Position numbers and translations under genes: made by a program. The notes beneath the pieces were generated by a model that saw only the letters and a program-made list of their open reading frames with translations, was not told the origin of the DNA and did no database searches. From assembly GCA_946478865.1 (NCBI GenBank), contig CAMLDO010000003.1, positions 1-64,000 of the forward strand: DNA of 64,000 nucleotides, written 5' to 3'. Positions 45,466-53,588 of the stretch are shown one piece after another. Numbering within the stretch: position 1 is the stretch's first letter; every line of letters begins with the position of its first letter. The stretch comes from an uncultured Methylobacillus sp. (GTDB lineage: Bacteria > Pseudomonadota > Gammaproteobacteria > Burkholderiales > Methylophilaceae).

Positions 45466-46100
45466 GCGATTTCAGCGAATCCGACAAGGCGGCGATCTAT
45501 CGCGTGATCGCCGAGCGCCGCGACATGCGGCATTTCCTGCCTGATCCGGTGCCGGCAGAGACGCTGGCGCGCCTGCTGCAGGCGGCGCACCTTGCACCCA
45601 GCGTCGGCTACATGCAGCCGTGGCGCTTCATCCGCATCACTGAGCCGGCATTGCGCCGGCAGATACATGCACTGGTGGAGGAGGAGCGCATCGCGACCGC
45701 GAGCGCGCTGGCCGAGCGCGAGGATGAATTCATGCGGCTCAAGGTCGAGGGCATTCTCGAGTGCGGCGAATTGCTGGTGGTCGCACTCATGGACGGGCGC
45801 GAGAAGCATGTATTCGGCCGCCGCACCTTGCCGGAAATGGATCTGGCTTCTGCTTCCTGTGCGATCCAGAACCTGTGGCTCGCAGCGCGCGCGGAAGGCC
45901 TGGGCATGGGCTGGGTCTCGCTGTTCGATCCCGCCCGGCTCGCGGCGTTGCTGCATATGCCGGAGGGAGCGGCTCCCATGGCCGTGCTGTGCCTCGGTTA
46001 TGTGGAGGCGTTCTACCCGCGGCCCATGCTGGAAATGGAACACTGGGCCGAGCGCATTCCGCTGGACACGCTCGTGTTCCAGAATCGGTGGGAAACGTAG
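45462..46100 (+). CDS. bluB: 5,6-dimethylbenzimidazole synthase
   Basis: 212 residues, nitroreductase-like flavoprotein. RRDMRHFLPDPVP near 19-31, AHLAPSVGYMQPWRF near 42-56 and the C-terminal MEHWAERIPL are features of BluB rather than of general nitroreductases. BluB breaks down FMNH2 with oxygen to make dimethylbenzimidazole. Its presence shows the B12 lower ligand is made aerobically. The ATG overlaps the cobB stop by 4 nt, so it is coupled to the upstream genes. Confidence 0.95.
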   Translation: MSDFSESDKAAIYRVIAERRDMRHFLPDPVPAETLARLLQAAHLAPSVGYMQPWRFIRITEPALRRQIHALVEEERIATASALAEREDEFMRLKVEGILECGELLVVALMDGREKHVFGRRTLPEMDLASASCAIQNLWLAARAEGLGMGWVSLFDPARLAALLHMPEGAAPMAVLCLGYVEAFYPRPMLEMEHWAERIPLDTLVFQNRWET

Positions 46101-46135
46101 CCGCGTTCATTTTTCTGTCATAAATCCCGGTTAGC

Positions 46136-47701
46136 ATGAAGCGTGCTGAAGCGGACTTCCTCAACATCATGGCACGCCCTTTCCAGACTCTCGTAATGAG
46201 CGGCATGTTCGCCGTTACCGCACTTGCCGCTCCCGGCTCCACCCCGGTGGTGCAGGGCCCGGAACGCGTCGAGGACTGGTATACGGCCGGCCAGGCGTTC
46301 ATCCAGCGCGCCGAACAGCTTGTGCCACAGAACCGGCCCGCCAAAAACGTCATCCTGTTCGTCGGCGACGGCATGGGCGTCACTACCCTCACCGCAGCCC
46401 GTATTTTCGAAGGTCAGCTGCATGGCAAGAGCGGCGAGGAGAATCGCCTGTTCTTCGAAGACTTTCCTTATCTCGCGCTTTCCAAAACCTATACCTGGGA
46501 CCAGCAGACGCCGGACTCCGCGCCCACGATGACGGCGATGATGACCGGCTACAAGGCGCGCGAAGGCATGTTGTCGGTGGATCATCTCACCCGGCGCGGC
46601 GAGTGCCGGACGGCGGAATTGCAGCGCCATGTCCTGCCAACCCTGCTGGAGCGGGCTGCTCTTGCGGGCAAGGCCGTCGGCGTGGTTTCCACCGCCCGCC
46701 TCACCCACGCTACCCCGGCCGCGACCTATGCGCATACGCCGATGCGCGACTGGGAGTCGGATGCCGATTTGCCGCCAGGCTGCGAGGTAAAGGACATTGC
46801 GCGCCAACTCATCGAAGCGGCGCCCGCCGTACGTCAGCAGTTAAAGGTGGCGATGGGCGGAGGGCGCAGCAATTTCCTGCCGAAGACGCAGACGGACCCC
46901 GAATACGCCAAGCCGGGCAAGCGGCAGGACGGACGCGATCTCATCGCCGAATGGCGGCAGACCCGAGGCCAACATGCGGCAGTAGTCATGGACAGGCAAG
47001 CTTTTGAGGCGGTCGATCCCGCGCAAGTCGATCACCTTCTCGGGCTGTTCGAGAACAGCCACATGCAGTATGAGCTCGATCGCGCCAAGGATAAGTCCGG
47101 CGAACCTTCACTGAGCGAAATGACCGAGAAGGCCATCCGTATTCTGCAAAAGGAGCACAAGGGCTTTTTCCTGCACGTCGAGAGCGGCCGCGTGGATCAC
47201 GCGCACCATGCCGGCAATGCCAAACGCGCATTGATGGAAGTGGTCGAACTGGCGCGCGCGGTGCGCAAGGCGCGCGAACTGACCGATCCGAATGAAACCC
47301 TCATTATCGTGACTGCCGATCACAGTCATGTATTCACGATGGCGGGATATCCGCATCGCGGCAACGATATTCTAGGGGTGGTACGGGAAGTGCCCGAAGA
47401 GGATGGGCACGAGCTGGAAATGCGCAAGGATCAGCGCGGCCTTCCCTATACCACGCTCGGTTACGCCAACGGACCGGGTTGGCGCGACCCCCATACCCAC
47501 GCGGGCCATAGGCCGGATTTAACCGAGGTTGATACCCGGGCGGACGATTTCAAACAGGAAGCGACGATACCGACGGAGTCGGAAACGCATGGGGGCGAGG
47601 ACGTGCCGATTTACGCCGTCGGTCCGATGGCGCATCTGATCCATGGCTCGATGGAGCAGAACTGGATCTACCACGTGATGCGGCGCGCCTTCGGGTTCTA
47701 G
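46136..47701 (+). CDS. Alkaline phosphatase (PhoA superfamily)
   Basis: 521 residues. Metal-site motifs of the alkaline phosphatase family are intact: LFVGDGMGV, the serine nucleophile in PDSAPTMTA, ESGRVDHAHH, VTADHSH and ETHGGEDVPIY. The overall pattern is closer to the eukaryote/marine type than to short E. coli PhoA. A hydrophobic N-terminus (about 14-32, ending in TALAAPG) may be a signal peptide after an unusually long lead; an ATG at 46169 would give a more normal one. It follows bluB after 35 nt and overlaps the btuF-like gene tail to tail by 3 nt. Its link to B12 synthesis is unexplained. Confidence 0.9.
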   Translation: MKRAEADFLNIMARPFQTLVMSGMFAVTALAAPGSTPVVQGPERVEDWYTAGQAFIQRAEQLVPQNRPAKNVILFVGDGMGVTTLTAARIFEGQLHGKSGEENRLFFEDFPYLALSKTYTWDQQTPDSAPTMTAMMTGYKAREGMLSVDHLTRRGECRTAELQRHVLPTLLERAALAGKAVGVVSTARLTHATPAATYAHTPMRDWESDADLPPGCEVKDIARQLIEAAPAVRQQLKVAMGGGRSNFLPKTQTDPEYAKPGKRQDGRDLIAEWRQTRGQHAAVVMDRQAFEAVDPAQVDHLLGLFENSHMQYELDRAKDKSGEPSLSEMTEKAIRILQKEHKGFFLHVESGRVDHAHHAGNAKRALMEVVELARAVRKARELTDPNETLIIVTADHSHVFTMAGYPHRGNDILGVVREVPEEDGHELEMRKDQRGLPYTTLGYANGPGWRDPHTHAGHRPDLTEVDTRADDFKQEATIPTESETHGGEDVPIYAVGPMAHLIHGSMEQNWIYHVMRRAFGF

Positions 47702-48501
47702 CCGCCGACAGGCTGCCAGTCGCGAATGATTCGCGCGATGGCGTCTAGTCCATCGGTAAGCGCGGCCGGGCCGGGCGAAAGGATCAGCGGCGACTTGATC
47801 TCGAACATCTGACCATTGCGTACGGCGGGTGTCGTGTCCCAGCTTGGCCGGGCGGCGACCTGTTCAGGCCGGAATTTCTTGCCGCACCATGAACCGAGGA
47901 TGATGTCCGGCTGGCGCTCCACCACTTGCAGCGGATCGAGGATGCGGCGATTGCCGGCGAGCGGCTCGCGTGCGAGCTCCGGAAAACATTCCTCGCCGCC
48001 CGCAATTTCGACCAGCTCCGACACCCAGCGTATGCCGGAAATGAGGGGCTCGTCCCATTCCTCGAAATAGACGCGCGGTTTGCGCGGCAATCGTGCCGCC
48101 AACGCACGCACGTTCTCCACATGCGCCCATAGCTGGTGCACCAGGGCTTCGCTCTTTGCCGGCTGGCCGATGAGCGCGCCCATAGTAGTGATCATGCGCA
48201 GGATGCCCTCGACGCTGCGGTGATTGAATACATACACTTCCACCCCGGCCTTGATGAGGTCGCGGGCAATGTCGCCCTGCAGATTGGAAAATCCCAGCAC
48301 CAGATCCGGCTTGAGGTCGAGAATGGACTCGATCTTGGCGCTGGTGAAAGCGGAAATCCTGGGTTTTTCCTTGCGTGCTTGCGGCGGGCGTACAGTGAAG
48401 CCGGAAATGCCGACAATGCGGTCCTGCTCGCCTAGCAGGTAGAGCGTTTCGGTAGTTTCTTCAGTCAGGCAGACAATGCGTTCGGGATAATGGATATTCA
48501 T
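47698..48501 (-). CDS. BtuF-like cobalamin-binding protein without signal peptide
   Basis: 267 residues of the periplasmic-binding-protein fold used by BtuF/FhuD: RIVCLTEETTETLYLLG at the start, RISAFTSAKIESIL and VVERQPDIILGSW near 200. The family normally delivers corrinoids to BtuCD, but there is no leader peptide here; the protein begins directly with the first beta strand. No btuC or btuD is in the window. The ATG overlaps the cobD stop (ATGA). It may bind a corrinoid intermediate in the cytoplasm, or a longer start may be missed; no upstream in-frame leader is visible. Confidence 0.78.
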   Translation of the reverse strand: MNIHYPERIVCLTEETTETLYLLGEQDRIVGISGFTVRPPQARKEKPRISAFTSAKIESILDLKPDLVLGFSNLQGDIARDLIKAGVEVYVFNHRSVEGILRMITTMGALIGQPAKSEALVHQLWAHVENVRALAARLPRKPRVYFEEWDEPLISGIRWVSELVEIAGGEECFPELAREPLAGNRRILDPLQVVERQPDIILGSWCGKKFRPEQVAARPSWDTTPAVRNGQMFEIKSPLILSPGPAALTDGLDAIARIIRDWQPVGG

Positions 48502-49460
48502 GACAGGATGAAGTCGAGTTTGGCCCAGCTGCGTTCGTCGGCCGGCAAGCCGAAACGCAGGCTGGAGGGTTGCGCGAACAGGCGCGTCAGGATGCCGAGC
48601 CGCGCAAGTCGCTGGTGAATTTCGGCGGCTTTCGGTGTTTCAATCCATTGAAACAAGGCGGTGCCGCCGCTAGGCGGCAAGCCGTGGCGGGTGAGCAATT
48701 GCGCCAGACGCTGGCTTTGCTGTGCGAGCCATAAACGTTGTTCTGCCTGCCATGTACTGTTAGCGAGCGCTTGCTGCGCCACCCAGCGCGTGGGATGCGC
48801 CACGCTCCATGGCCCCAGTTTTTCATGCAATTGATCCAGCAACGCTTCCTCGGCGAGAACGAAGCCGGATCGCACGCCGGCCAAGCCGAAAAACTTGCCC
48901 AGGGAGCGCAGTATGATGAGTCCGGGCAAGCCCGCATGCGATGCCAGGCTGTGCTCTGGCGTGGCATCCATGAAGGCTTCGTCCACCACCAGCCAGCCGC
49001 CGCGAGCAGCCTGCTCCGCATGCCATTGCAGCAGAGTGTTGGTATCGATCAGTCGTCCGGTGGGGTTGTTGGGATTGGCCAGCAGCAGTACGTCCAATGG
49101 CAAATCGGGCGTTGGACTTTCAATCGGAATCACGTCATGTCCGGCTTGTTGCCAGGCATGTGCATGTTCGGCGTAGGTAGGGCTCAAAATCCCGACTCGT
49201 CCACGCGGACGCAACAGCGGCAACGCCTGGATAGCAGCCTGCGATCCGGCGCAGGGCAATAGCCGGGAAGTGCCGTAATAAGCTGCCGCCGCATCCCGTA
49301 GCCCATCCTCTTCTTCCGGCAGGCGTAGCCAGCAATTTGCCGGAATCGGCGGCACAGGATAGCCGACGGGATGGATACCCGTGGAAAGGTCGATCCAGCG
49401 GTCGAGCGGAATGCCGTATTCGCGCGCGGCTGCGGCCAGTTTGCCGCCGTGCTCAAGCAT
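48498..49460 (-). CDS. cobD: L-threonine-O-3-phosphate decarboxylase-like PLP enzyme
   Basis: 320 residues from the ATG at 49460. Class I/II aminotransferase fold with LANPNNPTG, VVDEAFMD and the PLP lysine in RSLGKFFGLAGVRSGF. In B12 synthesis this enzyme (CobD in Salmonella, CobC in Pseudomonas naming) makes the aminopropanol phosphate arm. It overlaps cbiB by 8 nt and btuF by 4 nt. The typical CobD is 340-360 residues, so this is a slightly short member; a Salmonella-type C-terminal metal-binding extension is absent. Confidence 0.92.
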   Translation of the reverse strand: MLEHGGKLAAAAREYGIPLDRWIDLSTGIHPVGYPVPPIPANCWLRLPEEEDGLRDAAAAYYGTSRLLPCAGSQAAIQALPLLRPRGRVGILSPTYAEHAHAWQQAGHDVIPIESPTPDLPLDVLLLANPNNPTGRLIDTNTLLQWHAEQAARGGWLVVDEAFMDATPEHSLASHAGLPGLIILRSLGKFFGLAGVRSGFVLAEEALLDQLHEKLGPWSVAHPTRWVAQQALANSTWQAEQRLWLAQQSQRLAQLLTRHGLPPSGGTALFQWIETPKAAEIHQRLARLGILTRLFAQPSSLRFGLPADERSWAKLDFILS

Positions 49461-50388
49461 GGATGAAAACTCCTGCCAGCAGGCCGATCGCCAGCCACAG
49501 ATAGACGCCATGACGTACCAGGCGCAAGGCGCGTTCGATATGGTGTGCGGCAGGCGAGTCGCCTGCGCCGAGATCCGGGCGCAGATGCCATTCGCCGTGA
49601 TAGCGCGCGGGGCCGCCCAGTTTGACCTGTAAAGCGCCCGCACCAGCGGACATGACGGGACCAGCATTGGGACTGTCCCAAGTCGGGGCTTGTGTGCGCC
49701 AGCAGATCAAAGCGAGCCTGGTTTTACCGAGCAAGGCATAAGTCAGTGCAGTAAGCCGCGCGGGAACATAATCCAGCACGTCGTCCAGGCGCGCTGCGGC
49801 CCAGCCGAAATACAGGAAGCGCTCGTTCTTGTAGCCCCACATCGCGTCCAGCGTGTTGGCGAGACGGAACAGCAGCGCACCTGCTCCGCCGAGGATGAAG
49901 AACCAGAACAGCGCGCCGAAGACACCGTCATTGCCGTTTTCCAGCACCGATTCGATGGTGGCGGGTATCGGCTCGATGGCCGCCGAATCGCGGCTCACCA
50001 TGTAGGAAGCAGCGAGCCTGGCCTGTTCCTCATTGTTGGCATCGAGTGCGCGCGACACGGCGCGCGCATGCTCATGCAGGCTGCGGTGGCCGATCGCAAA
50101 ATAAAGCAACAGCATGTCAACCACAGGCCCGATGCCGGGCATGTTGCACAGCCACCATGCGAACGCCGAGAGCGGCACCAGCAGCAGTGTCACACCCAGC
50201 ACGCCAGCCAAGCGCTGCTTTGGCAAAGCGCGTTGAGTTTCCGCATTAAGACGCGCTTCAAACCAGTTCGTCAGCCGGCCGAAACCCACCAGCGGATGCC
50301 AGCGGCGCGGCTCGCCGAGCAGTCCGTCGAGCGCGACCGCAGCCACGGCCAGCAGCGGCGTTATGGGATAATGTAGGGATGAAATCAT
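49453..50388 (-). CDS. cbiB: Adenosylcobinamide-phosphate synthase
   Basis: 311 residues with about five membrane helices. [18 protein letters not shown] near 21-38, [21 protein letters not shown] and [18 protein letters not shown] are the conserved CbiB/CobD(Pseudomonas) motifs. It attaches the aminopropanol (phosphate) arm to adenosylcobyrate. Its ATG at 50388 lies inside the divergent cobQ start region, leaving no intergenic space. It is first of a minus-strand run with cobD and btuF-like. Confidence 0.95.
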   Translation of the reverse strand: MISSLHYPITPLLAVAAVALDGLLGEPRRWHPLVGFGRLTNWFEARLNAETQRALPKQRLAGVLGVTLLLVPLSAFAWWLCNMPGIGPVVDMLLLYFAIGHRSLHEHARAVSRALDANNEEQARLAASYMVSRDSAAIEPIPATIESVLENGNDGVFGALFWFFILGGAGALLFRLANTLDAMWGYKNERFLYFGWAAARLDDVLDYVPARLTALTYALLGKTRLALICWRTQAPTWDSPNAGPVMSAGAGALQVKLGGPARYHGEWHLRPDLGAGDSPAAHHIERALRLVRHGVYLWLAIGLLAGVFIHA

Positions 50389-51830
50389 TAATGGTTCAGG
50401 GTACGACGTCCGACGCGGGCAAGAGCACGCTGGTGGCCGGATTGTGCCGCGTATTGTACCGCAGGGGTGTCCGCGTCGCGCCGTTCAAGCCGCAGAACAT
50501 GGCGCTCAACTCCGCGGTGACCGCCGACGGCGGCGAGATCGGCCGCGCGCAGGCAGTGCAGGCGATGGCGTGTGGGCTGGAACCGCATACCGACATGAAC
50601 CCGGTGTTGCTCAAGCCCAATTCCGACACCGGCTGCCAAGTGATCGTGCAGGGCAAGGTCGCGTGCAATCTGGAGGCGGGCGCCTATCAGGACTACAAGC
50701 CGCTAGCGATGCGCGCGGTGATGGATTCATGGCAGCGCCTGCAAGCGCATTACGAATGTGTGCTGGTGGAAGGCGCCGGCAGCCCTGCCGAGATCAACCT
50801 GCGCGCCAACGATATCGCCAACATGGGTTTCGCCGAGGCGGCGGATGTGCCGGTGCTGCTGGTGGCCGATATCGACCGCGGCGGCGTGTTCGCACACCTG
50901 GTCGGTACGCTGGCGCTGCTATCCGAGTCCGAGCGCGCGCGCGTGGCCGGCTTCGTCATCAACCGTTTCCGCGGCGATATCGCGCTCCTGCAACCTGGCC
51001 TCGACTGGCTGGAACAGCATACCGGCAAGCCGGTGCTGGGCGTACTGCCTTATTTGCATGGGCTGCATATCGAGGCCGAAGATGCCTTGCCTCAAGAAGC
51101 CATGCCTGCCAAGGACAATGCGCTGCGGATCATTGCTCCGGTGTTCCCGCGTATCAGCAATCACACCGACTTTGACGCGTTGCGTTTGCACCCACAGGTG
51201 GAATTCAGTTTTGTTCCTGCTGGCGCACCAGTTCCGCCATGTGATCTTATTGTGCTTCCAGGCAGCAAGAGCGTACGTGCCGATCTCGACTGGTTGCTCG
51301 AGCAGGGCTGGGACAAGGTGATGGCACGACATCTTCGTTATGACGGCAAGGTACTGGGGATTTGCGGCGGCTTTCAGATGTTGGGGAGCGTCGTCCATGA
51401 TCCGAAGGGATTGGAAGGCGTGCCGGGGAGCAGCACGGGGCTGGGCTGGCTGGAGATCGAAACAACGTTAATGCCGGAGAAGCAGTTGCGGCGGGTGCGT
51501 GGTGAGCTGCAGGTCGGATCAGCGGAGATCGAAGGTTACGAGATCCATCAAGGAGTCAGTAGCGGGAAGGGGCTGGCCAAACCGCTGGTGTTGCTGGAGG
51601 AAGGCCCGGAAGGTGCAATCTCGGAAGATGGAAAAATCGCCGGGACTTATCTCCATGGGCTATTTGACCATCCTGATGCTTGTGCCGCACTGCTAGGGTG
51701 GGCGGGACTGAGTGCCGTAAAAATGACGGATTATCGGCAGTATCGAGAAAACCAGTTGGATCGCTTGGCAGATGCCGTCGAATCACATCTCGATATGTCG
51801 CTGATACTTCAGATTATCGAAAAACTCTGA
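50379..51830 (+). CDS. cobQ: Cobyric acid synthase
   Basis: 483 residues. [14 protein letters not shown] at 5-18 is the ATP-binding loop, and [11 protein letters not shown] near 326-336 holds the glutaminase cysteine. CobQ (CbiP) amidates four carboxylates of adenosylcobyrinate a,c-diamide. The ATG at 50379 overlaps the divergent cbiB start by 10 nt; the ATG at 50391 would avoid overlap and has AGGGA at a better distance. Monocistronic on the plus strand, convergent with cobU with 2 nt between the stops. Confidence 0.95.
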   Translation: MKSLMVQGTTSDAGKSTLVAGLCRVLYRRGVRVAPFKPQNMALNSAVTADGGEIGRAQAVQAMACGLEPHTDMNPVLLKPNSDTGCQVIVQGKVACNLEAGAYQDYKPLAMRAVMDSWQRLQAHYECVLVEGAGSPAEINLRANDIANMGFAEAADVPVLLVADIDRGGVFAHLVGTLALLSESERARVAGFVINRFRGDIALLQPGLDWLEQHTGKPVLGVLPYLHGLHIEAEDALPQEAMPAKDNALRIIAPVFPRISNHTDFDALRLHPQVEFSFVPAGAPVPPCDLIVLPGSKSVRADLDWLLEQGWDKVMARHLRYDGKVLGICGGFQMLGSVVHDPKGLEGVPGSSTGLGWLEIETTLMPEKQLRRVRGELQVGSAEIEGYEIHQGVSSGKGLAKPLVLLEEGPEGAISEDGKIAGTYLHGLFDHPDACAALLGWAGLSAVKMTDYRQYRENQLDRLADAVESHLDMSLILQIIEKL

Positions 51831-51832
51831 GC

Positions 51833-52357
51833 CTAGCCCTTGAGGGTGAGCGGTAGACCGGCCGCCATGAAGCGGACATGGTCGCAGGCGGCAGCAACGG
51901 CTTGGTTGAGTCGTCCCTGCTCATCCTGAAAGCGGCGATTGATTTCACCCAGCGGCACGATACCCATGCCCACTTCATTGCTTACCAGGATGACGCGGCC
52001 TGGCAGGGTAGGCAGCAATTCCAGGAAGGCGGTGCGCTCCTGCTCCCAGGTGCGGTCCTGCGGTGGCTTGCAGTCTGGGCAGATCCATTGAGCAAGCCAC
52101 AGTGTGAGACAGTCGACGATCACGCAATGTCCAGAGGTGGCGCGTTCTTGCAGCGCCTGGGCGAGATAGAACGGCGATTCAACGAGGCACCAGTGTTCGG
52201 GTCGGCGTTCCTGGTGATGCCGAATACGTGCCGCCATTTCCTCGTCCCAGACCTGTGCTGTGGCGATGTAAGTGACGGGCAAGCCGGAAAGCTCGGCCTG
52301 ACGTTCAGCAAAAGCGCTTTTGCCGGAACGGGCTCCGCCCAGAATCAGTTCACGCAT
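51833..52357 (-). CDS. cobU: Adenosylcobinamide kinase / adenosylcobinamide-phosphate guanylyltransferase
   Basis: 174 residues from the ATG at 52357, chosen because TAAGGAGA lies just upstream and because the longer frame adds 17 unrelated residues. LGGARSGKSAFAE at 6-18 is the P-loop; RIRHHQERRP carries the histidine that becomes guanylylated; VSNEVGMGIVP is the third family motif. It phosphorylates adenosylcobinamide and transfers GMP to give adenosylcobinamide-GDP. Last gene of the riboswitch-controlled run. Confidence 0.95.
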   Translation of the reverse strand: MRELILGGARSGKSAFAERQAELSGLPVTYIATAQVWDEEMAARIRHHQERRPEHWCLVESPFYLAQALQERATSGHCVIVDCLTLWLAQWICPDCKPPQDRTWEQERTAFLELLPTLPGRVILVSNEVGMGIVPLGEINRRFQDEQGRLNQAVAAACDHVRFMAAGLPLTLKG

Positions 52358-52367
52358 GATGTTCTCC

Positions 52368-52976
52368 TTACCATTCCACGCCAGGCATTGCCTTGATACC
52401 AGCTTCATAAGCGTGTTTAACAGGTTGCATCTCAGTTACGGTGTCGGCGATGGCGATTAGTTCCGGCAGGGCGCCACGGCCAGTTACAACGACATGCTGC
52501 ATCGGTAGCCGGTCGGTAAGCTCGTCGAGCACAGTGTCGATGTTGAGATATTTGTACTTGAGAACGATGTTGAGTTCGTCGAGCACCAGCACCCCGATAG
52601 AGGGGTCGCGTAAATGCGCTCGCGCTACGGACCATCCTTGTTCCGCTGCAGCGATGTCACGCTCGCGGCTTTGTGTTTCCCAGGTGAAGCCTTCACCCAT
52701 CACATGCCAAGCCACATCAGGATGCTGCTTGAAGAATGCTTCTTCTCCGGTGTCGGAGCGTCCCTTGACGAATTGCACCACCGCTGCCTTCATGCCATGG
52801 CCCAGAGCGCGGGCAAGCAGCCCGAAAGCGGCGGTAGATTTTCCTTTGCCGTTGCCGGTGTTGACCAGCAACAGCCCCTGTTCCTGGTCGGCGGCGGCGA
52901 TGCGGCTATCGATCAGCGCCTTTTTGCGCGCCATCCGTGCGGCATAGCGCGCTTCCCGTTCAGGATCTGGTTGCAT
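52368..52976 (-). CDS. cobO: Cob(I)yrinic acid a,c-diamide adenosyltransferase (CobA/BtuR type)
   Basis: 202 residues. VNTGNGKGKSTAAFG near 38-52 is the ATP-binding loop of the CobO/BtuR family, followed by ALGHGMKAAVVQFVKG; VLDELNIVL is the Walker B-like motif. It moves the adenosyl group from ATP to cob(I)alamin or its precursors. The ATG shares a base with the btuM stop (TGATG), and cobU starts 10 nt after its end. It serves both new synthesis and salvage of corrinoids brought in by BtuB/BtuM. Confidence 0.95.
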   Translation of the reverse strand: MQPDPEREARYAARMARKKALIDSRIAAADQEQGLLLVNTGNGKGKSTAAFGLLARALGHGMKAAVVQFVKGRSDTGEEAFFKQHPDVAWHVMGEGFTWETQSRERDIAAAEQGWSVARAHLRDPSIGVLVLDELNIVLKYKYLNIDTVLDELTDRLPMQHVVVTGRGALPELIAIADTVTEMQPVKHAYEAGIKAMPGVEW

Positions 52977-53542
52977 CAGGCTTGTTTGCGTACGTTGCCC
53001 TGAACCAACGCGAATGCGATATGTACGATCAGTGCGATACCTGCCCAGAACGCGAAGGAATTCAGCGTGTAGGGGAAGTATTGCATCAATCGCGACCCGA
53101 ATTCGGCAAGACTGGTATCGGCAAAGCGGCCAGAGAAGAAGTAGAAGCCGCCGCTGGTGAAGATTTCCGCCAGCGTTACGCTAACGGCGAGGCTCGCGAC
53201 CAGCGCGGGAAGTGCGCGGAAGCTAAAGCTGTAATGCTTCGCGAACCAGCGGCCAGCCAGCCACAAGGTACCGTAAGCAGGCAACAGGAAGCCATAGGCC
53301 GGGCTTACGCAGAATGCGCTTACACCACCCAGCGTCACTGCAATGACATCAATGACAACTACTTCAGCCAGCAATGCGGCGAATACTTTGGCGCTACGCA
53401 GATAAAAACCGGCCAGGAAAAATGCGACCCAGGTTGCGGGCGGCAGGTTGAGAGCGGTTGCAAAATGATGGCCATGCGTCGCCAGGATCGAGGCACCCAG
53501 TGCAATACCGATCCAGAGTTGATGGCGTTTTTCGAGATTCAT
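52976..53542 (-). CDS. btuM: Probable BtuM-type cobalamin transporter (solitary ECF S-component-like)
   Basis: 188 residues with about six membrane helices. A cysteine at position 78, within SAFCVSPAYGF, lies where BtuM of Thiobacillus denitrificans has the cobalt-liganding Cys80. BtuM proteins are standalone S-component-like transporters that carry and decyanate B12. Position between btuB and cobO behind a cobalamin riboswitch strengthens the call. The identification is from length, topology, cysteine and context; no alignment was possible. If right, the organism needs no BtuCD. Confidence 0.72.
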   Translation of the reverse strand: MNLEKRHQLWIGIALGASILATHGHHFATALNLPPATWVAFFLAGFYLRSAKVFAALLAEVVVIDVIAVTLGGVSAFCVSPAYGFLLPAYGTLWLAGRWFAKHYSFSFRALPALVASLAVSVTLAEIFTSGGFYFFSGRFADTSLAEFGSRLMQYFPYTLNSFAFWAGIALIVHIAFALVQGNVRKQA

Positions 53543-53588
53543 CGTTGGTTCTCCTTATCTATTCGCAGAATTGTAACCCAAGCGCAGG

